A stretch of DNA of 64,000 nt from Peptoclostridium litorale DSM 5388 (lineage in GTDB: Bacteria > Bacillota > Clostridia > Peptostreptococcales > Peptostreptococcaceae): contig NZ_FSRH01000006.1 of assembly GCF_900141635.1 (NCBI RefSeq), forward strand, positions 44,488-108,487. The letters run 5' to 3'. Below, piece after piece: positions 36,197 through 45,665 of this stretch. Below the pieces are notes generated by a model. It saw only the letters and a list, made by a program, of their open reading frames with translations, searched no databases and was not told where the DNA came from. Position numbers and translations under genes: made by a program. How positions within the stretch are numbered: position 1 is the stretch's first letter; each line of letters begins with the position of its first letter.

Positions 36197-39100
36197 TGGA
36201 TTCACCCCTTTTTCCTCTTCTAAACCATATTCGCATAATCGCAAAATAAAGCACGAATGAAAGCCCAATCATCAGTATGCCAACGTAGTACACCCTCCTG
36301 AATATTATGCTTATGCTCGCCTTCCCGTTTCCTGTGCTTATAAATCCTCCCCTGACTCCATTTACTGCTATATCGAGCTTTTTGCCGTCGAATGTATTTA
36401 TCCAAAGCTTGCTAGGAGACTCGCCAAACGATATTAAAACCGCCTTTTTAGTCGGATTGTCCATATGAATGTCCCTTTTCATGCTGTCCACCCTCGACCA
36501 TGAAATCACCGGAGCATCCTCTACTTTAAACAAGTCACTTATGCTTTTCCCTTCGAAAACGACTATGCTGTCTAAAAGAGTCATGTCAGTGAATTTAATT
36601 GTGCTGTAGTCTTTCATCTCAAAGTATCCCGCCTCTGTTTTATCCCCCCTGCACCATATGTGCAGTTGCATGTATTTCGAGCCTTCAGGCGCCTTTACTA
36701 TCTGCTGGTAGTCATTCCATCTGTTTTTTTCATTTTCCTCCACCTCGTTTATGAACTGGGTTCCTATGACTTTTTTTTGCCCGTCCATGAAATATACCTT
36801 AAGATGCCTCTTTGTTATGTTCTCTGACCTGGCCTTGAAACTTACGAGATACTCTTCACTCTCCTGGATATCCATCATTCGAGATGCATACACATACCAG
36901 TCGCAAGAACACGTGGCTTCATAGTCAAGCCTCATTGTCTGTTTGTCTTTTGATATTCCCTTTTTCATCATAGACGGGTCGATTTTTTCGCAGTCACTGC
37001 AGTTTTCCTGGAATATGTCCTCCAAAAACTCAGGGGCCTGAAGCTCGTCCGGGTTGAATTTGTGCACGTCTTCAAATGTCGATAGGCTCTTTGCATTCGA
37101 GTTGAAGGTGACAGTCATTTCATAGCTGCCCTTTTTCATCCTCATATCACTTATTTCGACTTTGTAATAAAGCCCTTCTCTTTTAATATCTATAAGAGAG
37201 TATGGAAACCCTCCTGAATTTTCGTCATAGTCCACAACTATTTCATCCCCCGCTTCTCCCCCTTCAAGCCTGTCAAGCTCTATTTCCCGTTTAAATGCCA
37301 ATGCGCCATCACTGTCATTTACTGCAACTTCAATGCTTGAACCTTCAAGCCCCGGCGAGTCTACATTCAGCTGCATGGAATACATTCCGCTTTTGAGTAT
37401 GTCAAATCTTCTGCAAAGACTTCCACTTTGGCTCCTTACCCCCTTTCCTCCGCTGAACATGGGGTATGATCGGCTGCTTTGCATGTTTCCCGAGTAGTCC
37501 ATGTCATTTTCGGCCTCAAGCACGAAAAACAGTTTTGACTTTTGAAGTGGTATTTCAAATCTTCCCTTTAGAATCTCCTCGTCCCTTTTCGGTATGACCA
37601 CAAATGACGCCACCGAGTTGAATCCCGAGACGTTGGTGACCTTTATGTCTGCAGACTCCCCCTCAAACTCGAAATCTCCAAGCCTTATCCACTTGAATCT
37701 CGACATGCTTTTGCCTTTCATGTCCACATCTATTTTTTGCCCCGCCAATTCAAGCTGGAGCTGTCCACCGGCCTTTGACTCAAATGCCTTCATGTATACG
37801 CTTTGCTTTGCGCCCTTTTCTATTCCCTTATGCACATTGAAGCTGTTTGGAGCCCTGTACTCATGCAAATCTTCTATTTTAATATCATGTATCCACCAAT
37901 ATGACCTCTGCCTTGTGTTTTGGAATGACAGTATGTCCATTCTCATATACTTCGCACCCTTTGGCGACACGTATTCGCCGTAAAAATTCACCTCGCTGTA
38001 GTCGGTCTCCTCACCCGGAGCCACGACATAGCTCACTCCTATTTCATCCATTTCTTCGTCAAAAAATCTCATCTTCACGTGCATTTTGTTCACTCCCCTT
38101 CCAGATACAACTACATTGAACCTGTATGGGTTGTTCTCCTTAGCCTCTATCAGTCCCGACTTTGCAACCTGCCAGATGTCCTTTGGATCCCCCTTTACAA
38201 TCTGGCCCCTTAGCAGCTTTACATTGCTGAGCTCTTTCTTAGGATTTGCCTGCACCGAAAAAAACTGAGGGTTGTCTGGAACAAAAAACTTATTCCGCTT
38301 CAAAAGCGAATTGAAATCCGCCACAATGTTTCCGCTGATATGGTCCATCATGTAGGGCTGCACATCAAGCTTTGCGCTTGCGAAGGTCACCGCGACGCCC
38401 CTTTCCCTGTCGAATTCAAAGTTGGAATTGTCAATTCCCTGTGACTTCAAATACCAGAGCCAGTCTGAATTTTTGACAAAAGCCTTTGACCAGTTCAAAA
38501 ACGCATTTGCAGAATCCACATGGTCAAAAGGATATGCATAGTACGAATCGGGTACGGACGAAAGGAACATGTCGTCATATTCAATGGCCTCTACAAGATC
38601 TCCGTCGCCCAGCTGTGAAATTACATCACTTTGCCTTGAATCCATATTTGAAAAAACAACACCCGATTTGTCAAAAGTAAAGCCATCCATATCCATATAG
38701 GATTCAAGCCTTGTAAATCCATAGGGCGTGAGTATCTTTTGCGCAAGGGCATATATGTATTTTGGATTATTTTTAATACTGTAGTTGCTGTATATGCCGT
38801 TTTCATAATATTTTTGGATGCCATTTTGTATGTCCAGAACGTCCCTGTTGAAGTCCTGCCTTTTTTCCTGCCCTATGTATTCATCCCTGTACAGCACGTC
38901 CTGAACGGCGAACGCTGAAAAGAGCTCCCCTATATTTGATGAAAGCCCCCTGTCAATCAGCTCCTGAAGAAAAACCATATAGTAGCCCACGCTCATCTTG
39001 CTGCCCTCATGGTGGAATATAGCCCTCTCCTTCGAGGAATAGACCTGGAAATCTCCTGTGGCCTTCACAAACCCCTCCTTGTTGCCGTTTTTGTTCCAAA

Positions 39101-40634
39101 ACGGTGTGGCTACCCCTGTATGTGGCTGCACCATCTCGTCTGCAATTGGCATGTGCAGCACCCTCTTGAATCCATCCCCTTCACCAGATATGTTTTCATA
39201 TGCATCCTTCATATCCTTTGGAACTTCCACTGGGCTGTAAAACCCCTTTATGAAGTTTTCGCGAAGAGGCTGTACATAAAGTATCATGGACGCAATCACC
39301 ACTGTCAGTACAAACCCCCTTATTAAAAAGTGGAGGAAGCTTTCTCCCAAAATCTCGAAAAAGCTTTCCACTCCAAATGTAAGAAGTATTGAAAACCCTA
39401 CCGCAATAAGCCCTATGAACTTGTTTGGGTCTCTGAATATCGAACCTATTACGGGTACGTTTGTCACAATGAATGCAAACAGAGGCGCCATGCCGACATA
39501 TTTCACCCCTGTAGCCAAAACTATAAACGCCATTGAAATGATGGTGAATATTGCGACTATGGTATCTTTGTACGCCCTTGAAACGGCTCCATACGCCATA
39601 AGTCCCAAAAGCACTGCCCCGCCCGAGTAAAAGCCTGCTCCTATTTTCTCTATGCTGAACATGGGCCACCAGTAACTTATGAAATAGAGCACGTTTTTGA
39701 CCGATGAATTCCTGCTGAAAAGAAGCAGTGTGTCCACGACGTTTATATTGTTTTGGGACGCCTGAACCCCAAAAACCATTCCAAGTATATAAAGGCTCAG
39801 CCAGTAAAAACTCATCATTGAAAAGAAAACGCCAAACAGCAGTGACTTTTTAAAAAAATTGAGCATGTAGGCCCTTAGCTTTGCGCTCCCCTCACTTTTG
39901 CCTTCATATAGCGTCTTTGCAAGCAGCAGCGTTGCAAGCACCGAAAGATATATGCCCGCATAGAAAAAATAGTGTATGGCCGCGCTGCTGAGAGTTAAAA
40001 TAATTGCCAGAAGAAATGCATCCTTTACGTTTTCCCGGTGTAGCCTTGCACTGAACCTGTCATGCCCTCTTATCCTGGCCGATTGGAATTTCGGGTCGAA
40101 AAGGTCGAAAAAAACCCTCAAAACCATTGGAAACAGACTGTATCCGCAAAGCAGGTATACGTGCTGTATTCTGAATATCACCCACGGATTTAGGGCATAA
40201 AATACAGCCCCGCTTGTAAATGCAAATATGTTAAAGAAATTGAACTCAGTGCCGAAATATACTTTGAAAAGCCTTTTTGAAAAAAGGTACATTGAGTATC
40301 CGCTTACGTTCAGCAGTGTAAATATGAATACCTTTATCAGTATGTCGCCCCGCCCGCCCAGCAAAACTGAGATCATCCATGCCGGCGCCAGGTATAAAAG
40401 CCTCGGTGTGTTGAAAAGCGTAGATGTGGACCACCTTTCATTCCAAACCCCAAACACTTCTCCCATATAGTCATCCGAAAAAAGGCCAAAGTCCAAATCG
40501 CTGAAAACTATATGGCCCTCCTTGTACATGGGCAGTGTCACAAGCGCTATGAACGCCGTAAGGGCTGACAGCGCCGCAATGTCATGCCTGTAATAATATA
40601 TTTTTTCCCTTGTGCTCCCAATTATCCCCTTCAC
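36159..40634 (-). CDS. Giant GT-C-like membrane protein with CBM-like domains
   Basis: Protein of about 1491 aa. Residues about 18-460 form a polytopic membrane domain (roughly 12 helices). The first outer loop has an acidic cluster (FSDLDFGLFSDDYMG, about 48-62), as in GT-C glycosyltransferases. About 980 residues outside follow. They include two related beta-rich units (about 850-930, KYMRMDILSF...YWWIHDIKIED, and about 1243-1355, KYMQLHIWCRG...MKDYSTIKFTDM) that resemble carbohydrate-binding modules. A last helix near 1448-1471 returns to the membrane before a basic tail. It may use polyprenyl-phosphate sugars made by the GT2 partner, or polymerise or decorate a surface glycan. Start is a GTG 8 nt after AGGAAGG. 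No characterised family is recognised with certainty. Confidence 0.72.
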   Translation of the reverse strand: MKGIIGSTREKIYYYRHDIAALSALTAFIALVTLPMYKEGHIVFSDLDFGLFSDDYMGEVFGVWNERWSTSTLFNTPRLLYLAPAWMISVLLGGRGDILIKVFIFTLLNVSGYSMYLFSKRLFKVYFGTEFNFFNIFAFTSGAVFYALNPWVIFRIQHVYLLCGYSLFPMVLRVFFDLFDPKFQSARIRGHDRFSARLHRENVKDAFLLAIILTLSSAAIHYFFYAGIYLSVLATLLLAKTLYEGKSEGSAKLRAYMLNFFKKSLLFGVFFSMMSFYWLSLYILGMVFGVQASQNNINVVDTLLLFSRNSSVKNVLYFISYWWPMFSIEKIGAGFYSGGAVLLGLMAYGAVSRAYKDTIVAIFTIISMAFIVLATGVKYVGMAPLFAFIVTNVPVIGSIFRDPNKFIGLIAVGFSILLTFGVESFFEILGESFLHFLIRGFVLTVVIASMILYVQPLRENFIKGFYSPVEVPKDMKDAYENISGEGDGFKRVLHMPIADEMVQPHTGVATPFWNKNGNKEGFVKATGDFQVYSSKERAIFHHEGSKMSVGYYMVFLQELIDRGLSSNIGELFSAFAVQDVLYRDEYIGQEKRQDFNRDVLDIQNGIQKYYENGIYSNYSIKNNPKYIYALAQKILTPYGFTRLESYMDMDGFTFDKSGVVFSNMDSRQSDVISQLGDGDLVEAIEYDDMFLSSVPDSYYAYPFDHVDSANAFLNWSKAFVKNSDWLWYLKSQGIDNSNFEFDRERGVAVTFASAKLDVQPYMMDHISGNIVADFNSLLKRNKFFVPDNPQFFSVQANPKKELSNVKLLRGQIVKGDPKDIWQVAKSGLIEAKENNPYRFNVVVSGRGVNKMHVKMRFFDEEMDEIGVSYVVAPGEETDYSEVNFYGEYVSPKGAKYMRMDILSFQNTRQRSYWWIHDIKIEDLHEYRAPNSFNVHKGIEKGAKQSVYMKAFESKAGGQLQLELAGQKIDVDMKGKSMSRFKWIRLGDFEFEGESADIKVTNVSGFNSVASFVVIPKRDEEILKGRFEIPLQKSKLFFVLEAENDMDYSGNMQSSRSYPMFSGGKGVRSQSGSLCRRFDILKSGMYSMQLNVDSPGLEGSSIEVAVNDSDGALAFKREIELDRLEGGEAGDEIVVDYDENSGGFPYSLIDIKREGLYYKVEISDMRMKKGSYEMTVTFNSNAKSLSTFEDVHKFNPDELQAPEFLEDIFQENCSDCEKIDPSMMKKGISKDKQTMRLDYEATCSCDWYVYASRMMDIQESEEYLVSFKARSENITKRHLKVYFMDGQKKVIGTQFINEVEENEKNRWNDYQQIVKAPEGSKYMQLHIWCRGDKTEAGYFEMKDYSTIKFTDMTLLDSIVVFEGKSISDLFKVEDAPVISWSRVDSMKRDIHMDNPTKKAVLISFGESPSKLWINTFDGKKLDIAVNGVRGGFISTGNGKASISIIFRRVYYVGILMIGLSFVLYFAIMRIWFRRGKRGESIEKKHTRIFKYR

Positions 40635-40656
40635 TTGCAACACCTTCCTGCGTAGA

Positions 40657-41877
40657 CTATTCCCTTTTGCCTTCGGACTCTAAAAACTCGCCAGCTATTT
40701 CCCTTTTTAATTCTTCATCCTGGTCGATGCGCCTTTTCAAATCCCTTCTGTCCCTTATAAACTCATCAAGGCCCTCATTTTGCCTTTCTATCCTGTCTTT
40801 TAGAACCAATATTGACTCGTTGAACCTTTGCATATTGTCTATTGACCGGGTCAGCTCATGGCTGCTTTCAAATATTTCTATAAGCTCACTTTTGAGGTAT
40901 GGGTACAGCTTGTCCGACTCTCTCTCTATGCTTATCCTCTTTTCACTCTCCAAATACCTTTCAAAAATCTTTTTTATGACCACAATCACGAATCCCGATA
41001 GAAAGAGCCCTGCCACAAACATGACCATAAAAAATCCCTGTATGCCGATATTTTTCCCCATGACACTTTTAACCGGCAATGCTATTTGCATATAGAAATA
41101 CTCCCCCATCACTTCAAAATATCCATAGTCCCAAAAATATCCTTCATACTCATCAAACCCGTATGCCCCGTTTAAAAGCTCTTTTGTTATGGGATTTATC
41201 ATGGCATTTGAAATCTCATCATTGCGGCTTGATGCCACAACAAAAAAATCACCGTTTACAATAGTAGTCTCTGCATCTCCCCCCGACTCCATTATGCTGT
41301 TCAAGTATTCATTTGACAGCTCAAACACCACATAGTATATGCCGCTGCTTCCATGAGTATTTTTATATATCATGTACTGGAATATTTCCTCCTCGTCCAC
41401 TTTTAATCCTGTAATCTGTACTGGCATTTCAAAAAAAGTCTCTGAAACCTCATTTTCAACTCCACCGCTTCTATTCTGCTCGTCCATTACATATATATTC
41501 TTGTACAATTCATCCATAATATAAATATTTTTGATATTATAATCTCTGATGCTTTCAACATCCAAATCTATATCCCCGCTTTGAAATTTCTCCAGGCTCT
41601 GCCTGTTTGCAAAATCAACAATTATGTTTTCAAGCCCTTTATAATATGACCTGACCCTGTTTGCCTTTTCTATTCTTGCAGCGCTCATGGCGCTTTGCGT
41701 TTCACTGACAATAAGCTTTTTTCCAAAAAAGCTCGAATATGCAAAAGAGCCGGCAATCGGTATTAATACTGCCGCAAATATGAGCGTTATTATCTTTAAT
41801 CTCATCCGGGCGTTTAATATCTTTAAATTTCTTACAAGGTCATTTGCTGTAGCGTCTTTGTAATGCTCTTTTTTCAT
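40657..41877 (-). CDS. Membrane Cache-type sensor without kinase domain
   Basis: Protein of 406 aa. A cytoplasmic N-terminus (about 30 aa) precedes helix 1 (LKIITLIFAAVLIPIAGSFAYSSFF) and an outer domain of about 220 residues with the strand/helix order of a double Cache sensor. Helix 2 (FFMVMFVAGLFLSGFVIVVI) and a coiled coil of about 110 residues rich in Glu, Arg and Asp follow. There is no kinase, cyclase or methyl-accepting domain, so it must signal through a partner, perhaps the hybrid kinase of the same operon. It is the first gene of the operon. A TATAAT on the minus strand lies at 41926-41921. Confidence 0.77.
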   Translation of the reverse strand: MKKEHYKDATANDLVRNLKILNARMRLKIITLIFAAVLIPIAGSFAYSSFFGKKLIVSETQSAMSAARIEKANRVRSYYKGLENIIVDFANRQSLEKFQSGDIDLDVESIRDYNIKNIYIMDELYKNIYVMDEQNRSGGVENEVSETFFEMPVQITGLKVDEEEIFQYMIYKNTHGSSGIYYVVFELSNEYLNSIMESGGDAETTIVNGDFFVVASSRNDEISNAMINPITKELLNGAYGFDEYEGYFWDYGYFEVMGEYFYMQIALPVKSVMGKNIGIQGFFMVMFVAGLFLSGFVIVVIKKIFERYLESEKRISIERESDKLYPYLKSELIEIFESSHELTRSIDNMQRFNESILVLKDRIERQNEGLDEFIRDRRDLKRRIDQDEELKREIAGEFLESEGKRE

Positions 41878-41978
41878 CCGCCAATTTCACTTCCTCTCAG
41901 CATTCATGCAATTTACAGCCATTATATCTCTATATACCCTTTTCATTACAGAATAGACTAATGTTGTTATTTTAAAGC

Positions 41979-42036
41979 AAAAAACACCTCTCTTTAGTCC
42001 AAAGCCATGGGCGCGGACAAAAACGAAGTGTTTTTT
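41979..42036 (-). terminator. Terminator-like inverted repeat
   Basis: AAAAAACAC (41979-41987) and GTGTTTTTT (42028-42036) enclose an inner GTCC/GGAC pair. On the minus strand it could end transcripts of the decayed sensor gene before the polysaccharide operon starts. Confidence 0.5.
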
Positions 42037-42132
42037 CAATCAATGTATTCTATTTTCATTCTATACAGCTCCAAAATAATATAAAACCTTAGCAGAGCAT
42101 GTGCGGGCTTTCACCAGCTACAGTATATCTTT

Positions 42133-42609
42133 TTAAAGCAATATTCCGTCAGTCCCCTTGTAGAATATGGGATTTGGAATTGTGTCCATAAGCGCCTGCA
42201 GGAATCTTAGGCTGTCCTTCGCAGCCTTTTCGGCCATTTTTCTCTCTGTAAGGTCCCTTATTGCTCCGACCCTTACGTTCCTGTCGTTAAATACAAAATG
42301 TTTCGAAAGGACTTCCACATCAATTATATGAATTCAAGTGCATGCTTCCCGATAACTTCTGATTTATCATATCCAGTCATATTGCACAATTCTTTGTTGA
42401 CCTCTATTGCGACCCCTTTTTCGTCAATGACAACTATACCCTCGAATGGGGCGTCAAAAAGCTATTTGTACCTATTTTCACTTTCTGCAAGCGCCCTTGT
42501 CCTCTCCTGTATTCTCTTTTCCATCTCCTCATATATACCACATATATTATTAATGAAATCAGCTTTCAAACTGTGATTTTGAGAACCCTGCGATTCTGCA
42601 TTACGGCTT
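42133..42609 (-). pseudogene. Decayed PAS-domain sensor gene
   Basis: Remains of a PAS-containing signalling protein. Reading from about 42609 there is a coiled-coil linker (YEEMEKRIQERTRALAESEN), then a PAS domain start broken by a TAG just before LFDAPFEGIVVIDEKG. The domain runs to IGKHALEF and stops at TAA. In another frame it resumes with VLSKHFVFNDRNVRVGAIRD and LTERKMAEKAAKDS, and ends early in a second PAS domain (TIPNPIFYKGTDGILL). About 40 residues of the first PAS domain are missing. One nonsense change, a deletion with frameshift and the loss of any output domain show that it is dead. Confidence 0.82.
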
Positions 42610-42883
42610 TTGAAATATGTGCCTTTTAATTTTTAATGTAAAAATAAGAATATTTTAATTTAATTTTTATATAACGATGTTATCATTGTTGGAGTTGCAA
42701 TCCATTTTCAAGCTCAAAACCTGCCATTTTCCATGGCAATCAGGCCGTGATTTAAATCGTTTTTTCAAAAAACATTTTATTTTTCCCTTTAAATGCTTTA
42801 AACTATTTAGTAGGCAGTGTTTTTTGCAGGATGTTATGTCGCATTTAAAACAAGTTCACAGTAAATTAAAAGGAGGACATGCA

Positions 42884-43912
42884 ATGGCATTTGTATACAA
42901 TATTTTAGGGAATCTAAACCCTCTTTCAGTAATAATAGTGGGCATAATTCTTACGATATTAATTTGTGCAGTAGCTTCAATGGTAAGTGCTTCAAGAAAA
43001 TATGACTCACTCTATTCGGACCTTGAAAGGGGAAAAAAGAATTCGAGTTTTTCACACGGGGTTTTGGGCCTGATATGTCAAGATTACGAGCAAGCCCTTT
43101 CCAAGGGAATAGTCAACATAAACACACAGGCAATAATCGAAAAGCATTTTTCAAAGCAGCTTTCTTCACTTCTGACAAAGGAGCGTTTCGTAAAGAAGGC
43201 CACATCTCTTATGATAATATTTGGACTTCTTGGCACATTTTACGGCCTTACGCTTTCTATAGGAAAGCTCGTGACCCTTTTGACGGGTTCAAGCAGCTCT
43301 CAGGTTTTCACAGGAATGGATTCTGTAATAGACGGCCTTATCAATTCAGTGCAGGGAATGTCAATAGCGTTTTCAACCTCCCTCTTTGGTATAGCGTCTT
43401 CGATAGTGCTGACTTTCATGTCTACAATTTTCGAAATAGGGGAAAAGAGAAATTCTCTAATGACTGCCATAGAGGAATACCTCGACAACACACTGTCTTC
43501 GGGAGATGCAAAAGCTTCGACTACCTACAATCCTGTACAAAGAACCATAGGACTTGAATCTGCATCCGGCAGTGCTGAAATCGAAAAACTCATATCATCT
43601 CTTGGCTCGCAGCTTACAAATGTAGCCTCGAGCATTGAATTTTCAACCAAGAGCCTTTCATCCAGCATAAGCAAGTTCGACAATTCACTGAATGTATTTG
43701 CTGAAAACACAAGGGATTTTTCAGAGTTCAACCACCACCTTAAGACAAACATACAAAGAATGAATGTAAGTTTTTCAGACCTTGCCGACAATATAAGTGG
43801 AAACAGCAAGGATATTACAACTGGATATAAAAACCTCGAGCAGCTTTCGTATTCAATAGAAAGGCTGTCCGAAAGAATAAGGGGCTATGACGATGGCTCC
43901 GACATTCAATAA
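42884..43912 (+). CDS. MotA/ExbB-like stator protein (ZorA-like)
   Basis: Protein of about 343 aa. Three transmembrane helices are seen: about 13-35, 112-135 (TSLMIIFGLLGTFYGLTLSIG) and 162-190 (SVQGMSIAFSTSLFGIASSIVLTFMS). This is the layout of MotA/TolQ/ExbB ion channels and especially of ZorA. A cytoplasmic tail of about 150 residues with coiled-coil character follows, shorter than the long tail of known ZorA proteins. The start at 42884 follows AAAGGAGG by 7 nt; the frame upstream has no site. It forms an operon with the MotB/OmpA-like gene 14 nt downstream. Together they should form an ion-driven motor; the load is unknown. Confidence 0.85.
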   Translation: MAFVYNILGNLNPLSVIIVGIILTILICAVASMVSASRKYDSLYSDLERGKKNSSFSHGVLGLICQDYEQALSKGIVNINTQAIIEKHFSKQLSSLLTKERFVKKATSLMIIFGLLGTFYGLTLSIGKLVTLLTGSSSSQVFTGMDSVIDGLINSVQGMSIAFSTSLFGIASSIVLTFMSTIFEIGEKRNSLMTAIEEYLDNTLSSGDAKASTTYNPVQRTIGLESASGSAEIEKLISSLGSQLTNVASSIEFSTKSLSSSISKFDNSLNVFAENTRDFSEFNHHLKTNIQRMNVSFSDLADNISGNSKDITTGYKNLEQLSYSIERLSERIRGYDDGSDIQ

Positions 43913-43926
43913 TGGGGTGAGAAATT

Positions 43927-44847
43927 ATGAAGATGAGAAAAAAAAGCTTCATCAATGAAAATCATGAAGAAAATTTCTGGCCTGCATTTACAGACATGAT
44001 TTCCACAATAGCGCTTATACTCTTCTTTCTTATGCTGCTTTCATATGTCCAAAACATAATAACAAGCCAAAACCTTGCTTCTGCAACTGCACAGCTTACG
44101 GACTCAAAGGCCCAGATAAGCAAGAGCAAGAAAAAGCTTATGCTTTTAAGGGACAGGATTGACGAGATAAAAGCCGAAGTCGAAAGAGGAGAGCTTGCCC
44201 TAAAGCTTTCAGAAGACAAGATAGAGGACCAAAGGGAGATAATAGCGGAGAGCAACAAGGAGCTTGGGGAACTCAGAAGCAAGCTTCAGGGCATAGCCCT
44301 TTTAAGGCTTGACGTTCTTAAAAAGGTCAAGGGTTCCATAGAAAGCGAAATCGGAAGCAAGAACAGCTCCGGTGAAAGGCTCGTAACCATAGGCGATAAC
44401 GGAAACATAGTGATAAACGAAGGGCTTGTGTTCGACTACAACTCTTCAAAGGTGAAATCTGACGGAAAGCGCCTTCTGGCTGAGCTTTCGCGTTCGTTTG
44501 AAAAGGTTCTCGACGATCCCGCCACAAGGGAAAGCATAGACGCCATAAGCATACAGGGGCACACCGACAGCGTAGGAAGCTCCCAGTACAACAGGAATCT
44601 TTCAGCCGAGCGTGCGACAAACGTTCTAAACTACCTTATGGAGTCAAATCCTGACCTTGAGCTGAAGTACGGAAAGTATTTTGCAGCAAGCGGCTATTCC
44701 GAGTTCAGGCCCATAAGCAATGGGGCTTCTTCCTCTTCCCAGGCCAAAAACCGGAGAATAGAGATTTCAATAATACTAAAGGATGAGAACATACAAAACG
44801 TTATAAACGACTATTTGAGCGATTCAATGGCTCCTTTTGAGCAGTAG
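43927..44847 (+). CDS. MotB/OmpA-like stator protein (ZorB-like)
   Basis: Protein of 306 aa. A short N-terminus leads into one helix with the sequence NFWPAFTDMISTIALILFFLMLL near residues 17-39. The Asp in FTDM is the expected ion-binding residue, and the WPAFTD pattern resembles ZorB. A coiled coil (about 50-120) and a C-terminal OmpA peptidoglycan-binding domain follow (IVINEGLVFDYNSSKVKSDG, IQGHTDSVGSSQYNRNLSAERA, AKNRRIEISI). It pairs with the channel protein upstream. Flagellar genes, ZorC, ZorD and ZorE are absent from the window, so neither a flagellar motor nor a standard Zorya system is supported. Confidence 0.87.
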   Translation: MKMRKKSFINENHEENFWPAFTDMISTIALILFFLMLLSYVQNIITSQNLASATAQLTDSKAQISKSKKKLMLLRDRIDEIKAEVERGELALKLSEDKIEDQREIIAESNKELGELRSKLQGIALLRLDVLKKVKGSIESEIGSKNSSGERLVTIGDNGNIVINEGLVFDYNSSKVKSDGKRLLAELSRSFEKVLDDPATRESIDAISIQGHTDSVGSSQYNRNLSAERATNVLNYLMESNPDLELKYGKYFAASGYSEFRPISNGASSSSQAKNRRIEISIILKDENIQNVINDYLSDSMAPFEQ

Positions 44848-44873
44848 TGGGCTTATACAGTGTAGCTACCGGT

Positions 44874-44906
44874 AAAAAAAGGGATGACGCAGTCATCCCT
44901 TTTTTA
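44874..44906. terminator. Strong bidirectional terminator
   Basis: AAAAAAAGGGATGAC and GTCATCCCTTTTTT around a 3-nt loop. It ends the stator-like operon and the convergent metallopeptidase gene. Confidence 0.92.
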
Positions 44907-44920
44907 TGCCCTTTACAGAA

Positions 44921-45583
44921 TTATACTTCCTGCTCTGATATTCGCCTTGTGTATATTGCCAGCTGGTCTATCTTTTCCTTGTAATCCGGCACAATGCTTC
45001 CCACAAGCCTCCAAAACGACCTGTCGTGGTTCATGTGGACCAAATGGCAAAGCTCGTGCACTACAACGTAGTCTATGAGCTCAATGGGCGCCATAACAAG
45101 GCTGTAGTTGAAAGTAATCTTTTTATTTGAATTGCAGCTTCCCCACTTTTTTATGGATTCGACTATCTCTATGCTTTTGGGGTTCACTCCCAGCTGGCTT
45201 TTATATAGCTTCACCCTCTCTAAAGTGACCTTTTTGCACTGGGCAAAATAAAATTTTTTAAGATTTTTCTTTAAGTCGCATTCATCCAGTCCTTCCGTTT
45301 CGACCAGTTCTTCCAGGGGACATTCCCTTCCCATGAAAAGGAATGTTTCGTCATCACAGTAACTCTTTGGCTCGCTTTTTTTCAGTGCACTGAGCCTTTC
45401 ATTTCTTTTTTCCAAAATCAGCTTCGAATTCCGCCTGACTATATCCTTGATAGTCTCTTCGCTGGTTCCTTTGGGCGCCTTGACTCTTACGAACCCCAAA
45501 ACATCCATTTGGATGACTGTTTTCTTTCTCTTTCCAAATTCAACATGAAATTCTATTATTTCATTTTCAATTTCAACTCTCAT
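44921..45583 (-). CDS. YgjP-like metallopeptidase (DUF45)
   Basis: Soluble protein of about 220 aa of the YgjP/SprT-like zinc metallopeptidase family. The zinc motif HELCHLVHMNHDRSFW gives two His and the catalytic Glu, with a later Glu/Asp region (IVPDYKEKIDQLA). SIKKWGSCNSNKKITFNYSLVMAP before it is the family signature. Many members sit beside restriction or defence genes, others stand alone. Start is ATG 45583 after GATGGTGAAT, with ATG 45592 equally possible. The physiological substrate is not known. Confidence 0.85.
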   Translation of the reverse strand: MRVEIENEIIEFHVEFGKRKKTVIQMDVLGFVRVKAPKGTSEETIKDIVRRNSKLILEKRNERLSALKKSEPKSYCDDETFLFMGRECPLEELVETEGLDECDLKKNLKKFYFAQCKKVTLERVKLYKSQLGVNPKSIEIVESIKKWGSCNSNKKITFNYSLVMAPIELIDYVVVHELCHLVHMNHDRSFWRLVGSIVPDYKEKIDQLAIYTRRISEQEV

Positions 45584-45665
45584 ATTCACCATCTCATCTT
45601 ACATGCCTTAGCATATTTATAAATGTTTCATTTGCTGCATGCGCATCACATATATGCAGTATTTT

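Noticed and set aside
42300-42609. In-frame TAG in the PAS gene read as pyrrolysine
   Set aside because: The gene also carries a deletion and frameshift and lacks its output domain, so decay is the simpler explanation.
42884-44847. Flagellar MotA/MotB
   Set aside because: No flagellar genes are nearby, and the helix motif and tail fit the ZorA/ZorB-like branch better.
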